A stretch of 38,803 nucleotides of DNA from Microcaldota archaeon. Its GTDB lineage: Archaea; Micrarchaeota; Micrarchaeia; Micrarchaeales; CABMGC01. How positions within the stretch are numbered: position 1 is the stretch's first letter; each line of letters begins with the position of its first letter. The notes below the pieces were generated by a model. It was not told the DNA's origin, made no database searches, and saw only the letters and a list, made by a program, of their open reading frames with translations. The stretch is taken from positions 1 through 38,803 of the forward strand of contig JAKASF010000008.1 in assembly GCA_021828295.1 (NCBI GenBank), in the 5' to 3' direction. Both the position numbers and the translations under genes were made by a program. Shown piece by piece: positions 31,854 to 38,803 of this stretch.

Positions 31854-32468
31854 TTAGGCTTTGCCTCCTCCTCCGCCTGCGTGCGTGATCTCGGAAAGGA
31901 GCTGGTAGGTTCGGAGCGCGTCCTCCCTGCGCACAGCGATTATGGTCTCGGTGTAGCAGGAGATGAACTCCACTATGTTTATCTCGTTCTCGGCCAGCAC
32001 CGATGTGAGGAAAGCCACGACTCCTGGCACGTTCTCGAGCTTTTCTCCCGAAGAGATGATTATCGCAGAGCAGTTCTCGTTCACCTTCACTATTCCCCCT
32101 TCCCATTCAGCGTGAGCGGATTCCAGCGGCTTGCGGGTGAGATACACGAAGTAGGGTCCCGCCTTGACCTCCGCATCGTTCTCTATCTCAAGCTTCATCT
32201 TGGATACAATGACGCTTATCCCGTCCAGCAGCGTGATCCTGTTGTCCTTTAGCACCGGCAGCGCTCGCAGCTCTATGCTCGCTCTCCTCTCCCTTAGCTC
32301 GCCTGCGTATCTCCTTATCGCCGCCTTTACAGCGGCGTGGCTTCCTGTACCGAGCTTGCGCTGGACCACGCGAGCCACAGAGCTGACGTTAGCTATCCCT
32401 GTCTCCAGCGCCTCTATCATATACGGTCTGTTCTTCAGGTAGAGCCTTACCGCATTTGAAACCGTCAT
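31854..32468 (-). CDS. ACT-domain regulatory protein, archaeal
   Basis: A 204-residue soluble protein. The N-terminal part (about 1-60) is helical, with SNAVRLYLKNRPYMIEALETGIANVSSVARVVQRKL, resembling a winged-helix or DUF-type DNA-binding module. The C-terminal part (about 130-195) is an ACT-like domain: AIIISSGEKLENVPGVVAFLTSVLAENEINIVEFISCYTETIIAV. ACT domains bind amino acids. An amino acid-sensing regulator is therefore plausible, but the ligand and target are unknown. It resembles the regulatory half of aspartokinase with no kinase domain. A strong TATA box (TTTATATAA) lies 22-30 nt before the ATG. It ends in a short Gly-rich tail. Confidence 0.78.
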   Translation of the reverse strand: MTVSNAVRLYLKNRPYMIEALETGIANVSSVARVVQRKLGTGSHAAVKAAIRRYAGELRERRASIELRALPVLKDNRITLLDGISVIVSKMKLEIENDAEVKAGPYFVYLTRKPLESAHAEWEGGIVKVNENCSAIIISSGEKLENVPGVVAFLTSVLAENEINIVEFISCYTETIIAVRREDALRTYQLLSEITHAGGGGGKA

Positions 32469-32489
32469 ATTGTTCTATTTGATACAAAA

Positions 32490-32498
32490 TTATATAAA
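32490..32498 (-). promoter_or_regulatory. TATA promoter of the ACT-domain gene
   Basis: The minus strand reads TTTATATAA 22-30 nt before the ATG at 32468: a near-consensus archaeal TATA box with leaderless spacing. Confidence 0.65.
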
Positions 32499-32518
32499 TT
32501 CGTACATTTTGAGGCTCA

Positions 32519-32527
32519 AAATTAATA
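32519..32527 (+). promoter_or_regulatory. TATA promoter of the GNAT gene
   Basis: AAATTAATA, 25-33 nt before the ATG at 32552. It is divergent from the ACT-domain promoter about 20 nt away. Confidence 0.5.
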
Positions 32528-32551
32528 TGTTCGGAAATTCATAGCATCCCC

Positions 32552-33091
32552 ATGGAGAACGTGAAAAATCTGAAAGGAGCCAACGAGAAGGAGGCGGCAG
32601 CAGTCGTAGCACGCTCCACAGGCTATGACATCCCGAAAATACTAGAGCTTGTCGACGCCGAAGCGAAAGGTAGCGGAGCCGTTCTAGAGATAAACGCAAA
32701 CGAGCTCACCAAGTGGATAGGCAAAGGCAACTCCTTCGTAGCGAGCGTAAACGATCAGATAATCGGCCATAGCGCCATAGACATCTGGCCGGAAAGCGGA
32801 TGGGCAGAGCTCAGGGCCAGCGTTGTGAAGAGCGAATTCAGAGGCCACGGGGTGTACACCAAGCTCACCAAGGTAAGAATACAGAAGCTGCTTGTCGAAA
32901 ACCCCGATGTGACTATTGTGGTGCTGAAAAACAAGGAAAGTTCAGGCTCTGGCATACTCGATTCGCTCGGTTTCAAAACAATACCAAAACCCGAGGCACC
33001 AAAAGAGCTTTTCTCGATAGGAGGGGACCAAGAATGGAAGATCTTTGTTGCCGCTAAGAAGGATATAAACGAGAAGCTGCTTAGAAGCTGA
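32552..33091 (+). CDS. GNAT family N-acetyltransferase
   Basis: A 179-residue protein with a GNAT core at about residues 55-160. NSFVASVNDQIIGHSAIDIWPESGWAELRASVV is the strand 2-4 region. FRGHGVYTKLTKVRIQKLL holds the acetyl-CoA pyrophosphate loop (R/Q-x-x-G-x-G type, here RGHGVY), and SGSGILDSLGFKTI is the usual C-terminal helix-strand. The N-terminal 50 residues are an extra helical region. The acceptor is unknown; it could be a protein N-terminus or a small amine. It probably has its own leaderless transcript and precedes the M20 peptidase by 47 nt. Confidence 0.85.
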   Translation: MENVKNLKGANEKEAAAVVARSTGYDIPKILELVDAEAKGSGAVLEINANELTKWIGKGNSFVASVNDQIIGHSAIDIWPESGWAELRASVVKSEFRGHGVYTKLTKVRIQKLLVENPDVTIVVLKNKESSGSGILDSLGFKTIPKPEAPKELFSIGGDQEWKIFVAAKKDINEKLLRS

Positions 33092-33138
33092 GGCGTGGCT
33101 GTTATTAAGTATTTCCAGCCAGATATCTGGGCGAGACG

Positions 33139-34242
33139 ATGGACAAAGAACTTGTCGAGCTGTTCTGCAAGCTTGTCTCTATTCCTTCGCCAAGCGGCAA
33201 AGAACGCGAAGTGCTGAACTACGTCAAGAGCCGCCTGAGCAAGCTGGGTATAGCATCGCATTTCGATGATGCGGGAAGCAAGGTGGGCAGCGACAGCGGC
33301 AACCTTATAGCAAAGCTGGGCAGTGGAAAGCCCTCATTGTTGTTCATGGCCCACGTAGACACTGTAGAAGACGGAAAAAGACGCATAAAGCCGGTGATCA
33401 AGGGGAACGTCATAAGGAGCGACGGCGAGACAATACTTGGCTCCGACGACAAGGCCGGCGTTGCGGCGCTGCTAGGCGCGATTAAGGCGATTAGATCATT
33501 GGACAAGCTGCCAAGCATTACCTGCGCTTTCTCGGTGAGGGAGGAGGCGGGGATCATGGGCGCCAATTATCTTGGCGTTACCGAGAATGTTGACTATGCA
33601 TTCGACGTTGACGGCTCAAATCCTCCCGGCCTGTTCATCAACAAAGCGCTTGGAAACCTCGCGTTCGAGCTAGAGATAAAAGGAAAGGAATCTCACGCTG
33701 CCGCTGATCCTGAAGGCGGGCGCAACGCAATAAAAGCAGCAGCAATAATGGTGGCGCAACTTAAGCTGGGCAGGGGAGCGTCGGGGAGCACGTTGAACAT
33801 AGGCAAGATATCAGGCGGCAAGGCGAACAACATAATCCCCGGCAAAGCTGTCCTTACCGGGGAGTTGCGTGCTTACAAAAAGACCGATATGGAAAAAGAC
33901 TTTAAAGCCCTGGAGAAGGCAGCGCAGCATGCCTGCATGATTACCGGCTGCACTTACAAGCTAAGGAGAGAGTCATACGACGCTCCGCTCAACGTGCCTG
34001 AAAAAGGAAGGATAGTCTCGCTGTCGAAGGCCGCCGCGGCCTCAGCTGGACTTCGGTTCACCCTGAAAACGATACGCGGCACTATACAGGCAAGTGCGCT
34101 TGCGGCAAGAGGCTACGATGTGCTTGGTCTCTCCAAAGGAGGCAAGCATGCACACTCTACCGATGAGTGCATAGGAGTAAAGGAACTGGCCGATACGAGG
34201 AACCTCATCGTGGAACTTGTAAAGCAGTCGAAGAAGTTCTAG
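33139..34242 (+). CDS. M20-family metallopeptidase (tripeptidase T-like)
   Basis: A 367-residue cytoplasmic di-zinc peptidase. Metal and catalytic motifs are MAHVDTVEDG (H72, D74), GSDDKAG (bridging D103), SVREEAGIMG (E135/E136) and FDVDG. KGGKHAHSTDECI near the C-terminus supplies the last His. The central lid domain contains KESHAAADPEGGRNAI and LNIGKISGGKANNIIPGKAVLTGELR, typical of PepT-like M20 proteins. The role is probably hydrolysis of short peptides or an acylated amino acid. A TATA-like TTATTAAGT lies about 29-37 nt upstream. Its stop shares a CTAG palindrome with the stop of nth on the other strand. Confidence 0.9.
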   Translation: MDKELVELFCKLVSIPSPSGKEREVLNYVKSRLSKLGIASHFDDAGSKVGSDSGNLIAKLGSGKPSLLFMAHVDTVEDGKRRIKPVIKGNVIRSDGETILGSDDKAGVAALLGAIKAIRSLDKLPSITCAFSVREEAGIMGANYLGVTENVDYAFDVDGSNPPGLFINKALGNLAFELEIKGKESHAAADPEGGRNAIKAAAIMVAQLKLGRGASGSTLNIGKISGGKANNIIPGKAVLTGELRAYKKTDMEKDFKALEKAAQHACMITGCTYKLRRESYDAPLNVPEKGRIVSLSKAAAASAGLRFTLKTIRGTIQASALAARGYDVLGLSKGGKHAHSTDECIGVKELADTRNLIVELVKQSKKF

Positions 34243-34889
34243 TTCGTGTTCTGTCGCACATCGCTGCTCGGGCAGATGTCCTTGAGGACGCAGCGGTAGC
34301 ACTCCTTCTTGCGCGCCTTGCATGTGTCTCTGCCCAACTCTATGAACGTGTTCGAGACCCTGCCCCAGTCCTTCTGCGGGTACGTCTTGAGCAACGCCAT
34401 CTCGATCTTGTGAGGGTCCTTGCTCCTAGCGAAGCCCATGCGCCGCGCGACCCTGCCGGCGTGCGTGTCTATAGCTATGCCCTCGTCTATCCCGTAGCCC
34501 TCGTTCAGCACCACGTTCGCCACCTTCCTGCCGACTCCGGGCAGCTCCATCATCTCTGCAAGGGTCCTGGGAACAGTGCCGTGGAACCTCTCGATCATCA
34601 TCTTGGACGACTCCCTGAGGTGCTTCGCCTTGGTCTTGTAGTAGTTCATGCCCTTCAGGTAGCGCCTGAGCGTCTTGGGGTCTGCGTCTGCGTAGTCCCT
34701 GAAAGTCCTGAACCTCCTGAAGAGCTTCTCCGTTGTCCTGTTGGTCTGAACGTCGGTGGACTGCGGGGACAGGAGCACGGCCACGAAGAGGTGGGTCATG
34801 TTCCTGTGCGCCAGCTGCGTGTGTATGTTGTATCCGTACCGTTTGGACAGCCGCCTGAGGACGAGCTGCGCGTATCTCGCGTCTTGCAT
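34239..34889 (-). CDS. nth: Endonuclease III (DNA glycosylase/AP lyase)
   Basis: A 216-residue base-excision repair enzyme for oxidised pyrimidines. The helix-hairpin-helix LPGVGRKVANVVL carries the catalytic Lys (K122), and IDTHAGRVARRMG the catalytic Asp (D141). The C-terminal iron-sulfur loop C190-x6-C197-x2-C200-x5-C206 is complete. All residues needed for glycosylase and AP-lyase chemistry are present. The track starts 24 codons upstream. I use the ATG giving MQDARYAQLVLRRL, which has a TATA-like element at proper spacing and matches the family start. It is divergent from the Memo gene. Confidence 0.94.
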   Translation of the reverse strand: MQDARYAQLVLRRLSKRYGYNIHTQLAHRNMTHLFVAVLLSPQSTDVQTNRTTEKLFRRFRTFRDYADADPKTLRRYLKGMNYYKTKAKHLRESSKMMIERFHGTVPRTLAEMMELPGVGRKVANVVLNEGYGIDEGIAIDTHAGRVARRMGFARSKDPHKIEMALLKTYPQKDWGRVSNTFIELGRDTCKARKKECYRCVLKDICPSSDVRQNTN

Positions 34890-34932
34890 AGTATGTAAAA
34901 AATACTCTATTCCAAGTAATAAAAGGATTTCA
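34890..34932. promoter_or_regulatory. Compact divergent promoter nth / memo
   Basis: A 43-nt gap holding opposed TATA-like elements: CTTTTATTAC on the minus strand for nth and TAAAAAATAC on the plus strand for memo, each about 27-36 nt from its start. An AGTAT...ATACT inverted repeat (34890-34906) lies across the plus element. Confidence 0.45.
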
Positions 34933-35754
34933 GTGGCAAGGAAGCCTGCAGTTACTGGCACTTTCTATCCCGCAGATTCGAGGGAGCTAGAGGCGCTGAT
35001 AGACAAGCAGCTGCGGAAGGCAGAGGTCGGCGCGATGTCCGAGTGCAAGGCGTTCGTAGCCCCGCACGCAGCCTATGCCTACTCCGGAGGCATCGCCGCC
35101 TATACCTACGCCGCGCTGCAGCAGGCGCATGCGAAGAAGAAGTTCGACACGATCGTGATAATTGGGCCCAACCACACGGGCTACGGAAGGCCGATAGCCA
35201 TCTCACAGGAGGATTGGCAGACGCCGCTGGGCATAGTGAAGAACGACAAGGAGCTATCGCAGCTCATAGCCGAGATGCCGGACATGTATGCGGACGAGAT
35301 AGCGCATGCGTTCGAGCACTCGGTGGAGGTGCAGCTCCCATTCCTGCAGAAGGCGATAGGCGAGATAAACTGCGTATTCATCTGCATGGGTGACCAGTCG
35401 TACGAGGCCAGCGTTGCCCTCAGCCAGGCCATAATGGCCGCTGCGAAGAAAAAGAAGAGAAACATAGCCGTGATAGCCAGCTCCGACTTCAACCACTACG
35501 AGTCTGCAGTGGTGGCGAAGAAGAAGGACGCCCCGGCGATCGACGCTGCTCTCAAGCTGGATCCAGAGGGCTTCCACGAGCTGATAAAGAAGAACAACGA
35601 CACCGCCTGCGGCTACGGGCCCATAACAGTTGCCGCGATAATCGCAAGGCGCATGGGCGCGAAATCTGGCATGCTCCTCAAGTACGCGACATCCGGAGAC
35701 ACCACCAACGACTATGATTCCGTGGTAGCATATGCGAGCATCGTCTTCGCATAG
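34933..35754 (+). CDS. AmmeMemoRadiSam system Memo protein
   Basis: A 273-residue Memo-family protein (LigB/extradiol dioxygenase-like fold). VARKPAVTGTFYPAD is the usual opening, FVAPHAAYAYSGG supplies H45, and GPNHTGYG supplies H81. EHSVEVQLPFLQ and SSDFNHYES follow, and NDTACGYGPI supplies C226, matching the His/His/Cys metal site reported in human Memo. The start is GTG at 34933; the ORF-track extension to 34756 overlaps nth and lacks conservation. Memo normally accompanies AMMECR1 and the AmrS radical SAM protein, and AmrS is encoded at 11879-12934. The function of the set is unsettled. Confidence 0.92.
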   Translation: MARKPAVTGTFYPADSRELEALIDKQLRKAEVGAMSECKAFVAPHAAYAYSGGIAAYTYAALQQAHAKKKFDTIVIIGPNHTGYGRPIAISQEDWQTPLGIVKNDKELSQLIAEMPDMYADEIAHAFEHSVEVQLPFLQKAIGEINCVFICMGDQSYEASVALSQAIMAAAKKKKRNIAVIASSDFNHYESAVVAKKKDAPAIDAALKLDPEGFHELIKKNNDTACGYGPITVAAIIARRMGAKSGMLLKYATSGDTTNDYDSVVAYASIVFA

Positions 35755-35760
35755 AGAACG

Positions 35761-35770
35761 CTTAAAAACG
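35761..35770 (+). promoter_or_regulatory. TATA element of the sulfatase-fold gene
   Basis: CTTAAAAACG, 26-35 nt before the ATG at 35796. This gives a leaderless mRNA. A nearby ATG (35788) reads into TGA after two codons and cannot be the start. Confidence 0.45.
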
Positions 35771-35795
35771 AACGAGTCCATTTATCGATGGAAAC

Positions 35796-37004
35796 ATGAG
35801 CGGAAGTCCTAACATAACGATAATCGTCATGGACACGATGAGGCTCGACGCCTTCTCGAGGCTAGCGCGCTCCAGAGGCAAGGCGCTGGCGCAACTTGGC
35901 GACTTCGTGTCGCTCGGTAGATGCGTCGCTCCATCGCCGTGGACGCTGCCGTCACACGCATCGCTGTTCACTGGCATGTATCCCAGCGAGCATGGAGCCC
36001 ACGAGACCAAGAGGATAAAGGCGCTGGACATACAGCAGATAAAGCTGAGGCACAAGACCTTCGTGAGCGACCTCAAGGAACAGGGCTACAAGACCTACGC
36101 CATCTCTGCAAACCCCTACGTTCATCCTATATACGGTTTCGACGAGTTCGACTCATTCACAGAAGAGTCCTATTTCACTGACATGTGGGGCAGCGTCGTA
36201 GAAGTGGCAGGCAGTCTCAAGCCGCTCATAGCAAAGTACAGGAACGAGTACGGGAATGACCTGCTGAAGATATCGTCGGCGATGCTGAAAGAGGATCCAA
36301 ACCTCTTCTTCGAGACGGCCGCGAGCGGGCTGGCGCTGACCCCGATGGCGGCGCTGAAGAAGCTCAAGGCGAAGTTGCTCTACAGCTGGCCGATAGAGAA
36401 AGGCGGGAAGAACATAGTAAAGAGCGTGAAGAGCATGAAGCCGAAGAGGCCGTCCTTCCTGTTCGTCAACCTGATGGAGGCCCACGATCCCTACACCGAG
36501 TCGAAGAGGAACGCGATGAGCTGGGTCACGCCATTCCTGAAGAGGCAGCCCAGCGGCTCGACGATAAGCCTCTGGAAGAGGCTCTACGCCAAGGCATCCG
36601 CCAAGTCGTATGATTACGCATACCAGATAGTCAAAGAGCTCGTAGAGAGATACGGCGGGGATCAGCTCATAATTCTTACTAGCGACCACGGCCAGGAGTT
36701 TGGAGAGCACGAATTCATCGGGCACGGGGCCGTTCTGCACGACGAGGTTGTCAAGGTTCCTATGGCGGTTATGCTTCCGCACGGGTTCGACTCGTCAAAA
36801 GTCAGCGGCTACGCCTCGCTTGTCAATGTAAGAAGGTTCATATCTGCGGTGCTGGAGGAGGACAGGTACGCATTTGGGCAGCTCTTCAGCAGACAGGTCA
36901 TGGCTGAGAGCTTCGGCGTGCCGGCGCAGATATCGCAGATCCCGGGAATAGACAAGAAGAGGCTTGCGTCGTACGAGAAGACTACAAAGAGGCGCTTCGG
37001 CTAG
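35796..37004 (+). CDS. Sulfatase/alkaline phosphatase-superfamily hydrolase
   Basis: A 402-residue soluble protein with the alkaline phosphatase-type core. ITIIVMDTMRLDAF supplies the first metal Asp pair, and SPWTLPSHASLFTGMYPSEHG holds the nucleophile motif. ILTSDHGQEFGEHEFIGHG supplies the second metal cluster (DHG...H). True sulfatases need Cys or Ser in C/S-x-P-S-R to form formylglycine. Here Thr precedes LPSH and the Arg is His, so sulfatase activity is unlikely; a Thr-nucleophile phosphatase or phosphotransferase, as in lipoteichoic acid synthases, fits better. No signal peptide is seen, so it is cytoplasmic. Its stop TAG lies within a CTAG shared with the opposing GTPase gene. Confidence 0.82.
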   Translation: MSGSPNITIIVMDTMRLDAFSRLARSRGKALAQLGDFVSLGRCVAPSPWTLPSHASLFTGMYPSEHGAHETKRIKALDIQQIKLRHKTFVSDLKEQGYKTYAISANPYVHPIYGFDEFDSFTEESYFTDMWGSVVEVAGSLKPLIAKYRNEYGNDLLKISSAMLKEDPNLFFETAASGLALTPMAALKKLKAKLLYSWPIEKGGKNIVKSVKSMKPKRPSFLFVNLMEAHDPYTESKRNAMSWVTPFLKRQPSGSTISLWKRLYAKASAKSYDYAYQIVKELVERYGGDQLIILTSDHGQEFGEHEFIGHGAVLHDEVVKVPMAVMLPHGFDSSKVSGYASLVNVRRFISAVLEEDRYAFGQLFSRQVMAESFGVPAQISQIPGIDKKRLASYEKTTKRRFG

Positions 37005-38221
37005 CTAACTGTGCCTATCCCCGCAAACTTGCCATCGCTGTAAAGCACGAACCTCCCGAGCTCTCTGGTGACATCGTAGTTCTCCACAGGCACCTTCCTC
37101 GCAAGCTTCACATCCGCTTCTACAGCTCCGAGTAATTTAGCCTTCTTCGATGCACTACTTTCACCTGTGGTCACATCTATGTCGCGCCTGACGTTCACGC
37201 TTTTGCATGGGACATCTATGCCATTGAACTTTGCGAATGTTTTCTTTCCGAACCTGCCGGTAACGAATATCCTGAGCTGCACCTCATCTGTCACCTTTGG
37301 TTTATGCGCGGGATCTGTTATGACAGTGCCCCTCATCTCGTATCCCAGATTTCGGTCAAGCCGGAGCGCAACATTCTCGCCCACCTTCGCGCTCTTTACC
37401 CTCTTCCCCTTTACCACTATTCCCCTTACTTTTGCCACTACTCCCTGCGGCAGCACACTGACACGTTCGCCTGTTTTCAGGCTTCCGCTCACTATCCTAC
37501 CAACCACGTGCTCCCCGGCATCCCCCGGTATCGTCCCTTGAGTTATTATCCTAAGGCCTTTCTCCTGCTTTCTGCCTTCGCTCTTCGCTGCATGATATAT
37601 ACTGTCTATCAGCGGCGTGCCCTTGTACCATTTCATCTTCGGGCTCTTCTTTACTAGGTTGTCACCCTTGTATGCAGATACCGGCACAAAGCTGACATTT
37701 GCCTTGTTAAATCCAATTTTGAATATGAACTTGCTGAGCTCGCGTTTTACTAGTTCGAATGTTTCCTCGTCGTAGCCCGCTGTGTCCATCTTGTTCACAG
37801 CAACAATCAGCCTGTCTATTCCTAGCATTCTGGAGATAAAGAGGTGTCTCTTCGTCTGGTCCCGTATGCCTTCGTCTTTCTTCACAGATACGAGAAGAAG
37901 CGCTACTTCTCCGTAGCTCGCGCCGCTGATCATGTTCTTTATCAGCTCTTCATGGCCGGGTACATCGATGAATGCGAAGGCGAGGTCCCTGTACTTTATT
38001 TCGGCTCTTGTAGTGTCTATGGTCATCTCGTTGAGTCTTTCTTCCGCGAAACTATCAAGGATGAATGCGGGCTCAAAGTCTTTATGCAGTCTCTTGCTGT
38101 ACGCCTCAGCCTCCTTTATCCTTACCTTTGTCGCTGCCCCAGTAAGCATAAGCATGTTTCCGATTAGTGTTGATTTCCCATGGTCTTTGTGGCCAAGAAG
38201 AGCTATGTTCTTTACTATCAT
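37001..38221 (-). CDS. EF-1alpha/CysN-like translational GTPase
   Basis: A 406-residue GTPase of the EF-Tu/EF-1A class. G1 is GHKDHGKST (EF-1A normally has GHVDHGKST), then EERLNEMTIDTTRAEI at the switch I region, DVPGHEELIKNM (G3) and VNKMD (G4). KSPKMKWYKGTPLIDS resembles the EF-1A/CysN segment before domain II, and LGRFVLYSDGKFAGIGTV resembles their domain III end. The usual HTA/HTT segment of domain III is not recognisable, so it is not the canonical elongation factor. HBS1-, CysN- or SelB-like roles are possible. It starts 1 nt after the tandem zinc-unit gene, so the two are coupled. Confidence 0.75.
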   Translation of the reverse strand: MIVKNIALLGHKDHGKSTLIGNMLMLTGAATKVRIKEAEAYSKRLHKDFEPAFILDSFAEERLNEMTIDTTRAEIKYRDLAFAFIDVPGHEELIKNMISGASYGEVALLLVSVKKDEGIRDQTKRHLFISRMLGIDRLIVAVNKMDTAGYDEETFELVKRELSKFIFKIGFNKANVSFVPVSAYKGDNLVKKSPKMKWYKGTPLIDSIYHAAKSEGRKQEKGLRIITQGTIPGDAGEHVVGRIVSGSLKTGERVSVLPQGVVAKVRGIVVKGKRVKSAKVGENVALRLDRNLGYEMRGTVITDPAHKPKVTDEVQLRIFVTGRFGKKTFAKFNGIDVPCKSVNVRRDIDVTTGESSASKKAKLLGAVEADVKLARKVPVENYDVTRELGRFVLYSDGKFAGIGTVS

Positions 38222-38222
38222 T

Positions 38223-38803
38223 CTAATACACTGTACTGACGGCTATAACGCCATCGTTGCGCCTGGCACTAGAAACGTTGCAGTTCATGCACAAAACTCT
38301 AAATCCTAACGGGTAACCGCTTTTCGCAAGAAATCTGTAGTACTCAGTTCCTTTCATGCCTACTCTTTGTTGTTCTCGATGCCCGCCACCGTTAATGTGA
38401 TCTATGGTTAGGACTTCCATCCGGTTCTCGCCGCAGATTGCGCACGAAATCTCACCATTTCTCTTAGCATAGTGCGATAGCAGATCGACTTTGATGTTTC
38501 TACTGTACCTTGATCGAACGGTATCAGAACTATTATACCTTCTAATCCAGTTACAGTTGTAACAAAGCACTTGATACCCTGCTGGGAAAGAATTCTTCTT
38601 GAGCCAGATGTAAAACTCAATCCCTCCTTTCCTCTTCAGTTTCCGTCGTTCGGAAGCTCCATCATTGTGGATATGGTCTAAAGTTAGCAGCGAAATTCTT
38701 GTCTCTCCGCAACCAGCACAACGAGGAGCTGAGCCTTCGGAGTAGTATCTGAAAACCTCTTCGCGCAACCTGCTTTTATACTCCTTGCGTTGCGGAGCAA
38801 TTA
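38223..38803 (-). CDS. Tandem HNH-like zinc-unit protein (partial at window edge)
   Basis: The frame is open to the window end, so the N-terminus is probably cut off. The ORF-track start (TTG at 38768) is only one possibility; the residues before it (RKEYKSRLREEVFRYY) look like real protein. Two copies of one unit lie about 92 residues apart: CAGCG...LTLDHIHNDG...FPAGYQVLCYNCN and CAICG...LTIDHINGGG...YPLGFRVLCMNCN. Each has a CxxC, a DH pair and a CxxC knuckle, like treble-clef HNH nucleases and phage HNH-like proteins. Nuclease activity is inferred only. It reads straight into the GTPase gene with a 1-nt gap. Base composition looks more A/T-rich than the ATPase region. Confidence 0.75.
   Translation of the reverse strand, partial: IAPQRKEYKSRLREEVFRYYSEGSAPRCAGCGETRISLLTLDHIHNDGASERRKLKRKGGIEFYIWLKKNSFPAGYQVLCYNCNWIRRYNSSDTVRSRYSRNIKVDLLSHYAKRNGEISCAICGENRMEVLTIDHINGGGHREQQRVGMKGTEYYRFLAKSGYPLGFRVLCMNCNVSSARRNDGVIAVSTVY

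Noticed and set aside
34756-34932. Longer Memo ORF from 34756
   Set aside because: The extra residues overlap the conserved N-terminal part of nth on the other strand. The GTG at 34933 matches the Memo family start.
35796-38221. Sulfate assimilation cluster (sulfatase plus CysN)
   Set aside because: The sulfatase-fold protein lacks the required Cys/Ser, no CysD or PAPS reductase is present, and the GTPase lies on the opposite strand.

Overview
The window is archaeal. It carries a complete archaeal-type A1A0 ATP synthase operon (H-I-K-E-C-F-A-B-D), archaeal secF-secD, a diphthamide ligase, an NMD3-like zinc-ribbon protein, a class III (archaeal type IV pilin-like) signal peptide, tRNA genes without encoded CCA, and many TATA boxes 20-35 nt before start codons with almost no leader. 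The dense layout, the many small membrane proteins and the QSALEYLLTYSWA pilin-type N-terminus suggest a small-genome DPANN (Micrarchaeota-like) archaeon. That taxonomic guess is an inference and is uncertain.

Layout. 0-2.5 kb: an APC amino acid permease followed by the YchF GTPase (minus strand). 2.6-5.8 kb: tRNA-Leu, a small membrane protein, then the translocation-associated pair secF-secD. 5.8-7.1 kb: a VapBC toxin-antitoxin pair with a symmetric operator/promoter, then a short NMD3-like protein. 7.2-11.8 kb: a surface-protein island. It holds a 787-residue pilin-like, Cys-rich, Ser/Thr-rich adhesin that ends in a Hedgehog/intein (Hint)-like domain, and three sequon-rich membrane-anchored glycoprotein candidates, two of them paralogues. 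11.9-20.8 kb: the radical SAM member of the AmmeMemoRadiSam set, then a glycan block. The glycan block has two polytopic membrane proteins of GT-C type, an NAD-dependent sugar epimerase, a GT2 transferase and two sugar nucleotidyltransferases. 20.8-22.8 kb: an unknown membrane protein, tRNA-Val and a class I aminotransferase.

22.8-31.8 kb: the ATP synthase operon, which runs without interruption into dph6. 31.8-34.9 kb: an ACT-domain protein, a GNAT acetyltransferase, an M20 metallopeptidase and endonuclease III. 34.9-38.8 kb: the Memo protein, an alkaline-phosphatase/sulfatase-fold enzyme with Thr at the nucleophile position, an EF-1alpha/CysN-like GTPase, and a protein with two tandem HNH-like zinc units that runs off the window edge.

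How the parts may fit together. The nucleotidyltransferases, epimerase, GT2 and GT-C proteins could build and transfer a lipid-linked glycan. The adjacent secreted proteins are unusually rich in N-glycosylation sequons and are plausible acceptors, and SecDF would support their export. The Hint-tailed pilin-like protein is the strongest candidate for something undescribed: an archaeal surface protein with a Hedgehog-like terminal module that may be autoprocessed or may be a degenerate structural relic. No gap between genes exceeds about 120 nt, so there is no large unexplained non-coding stretch.
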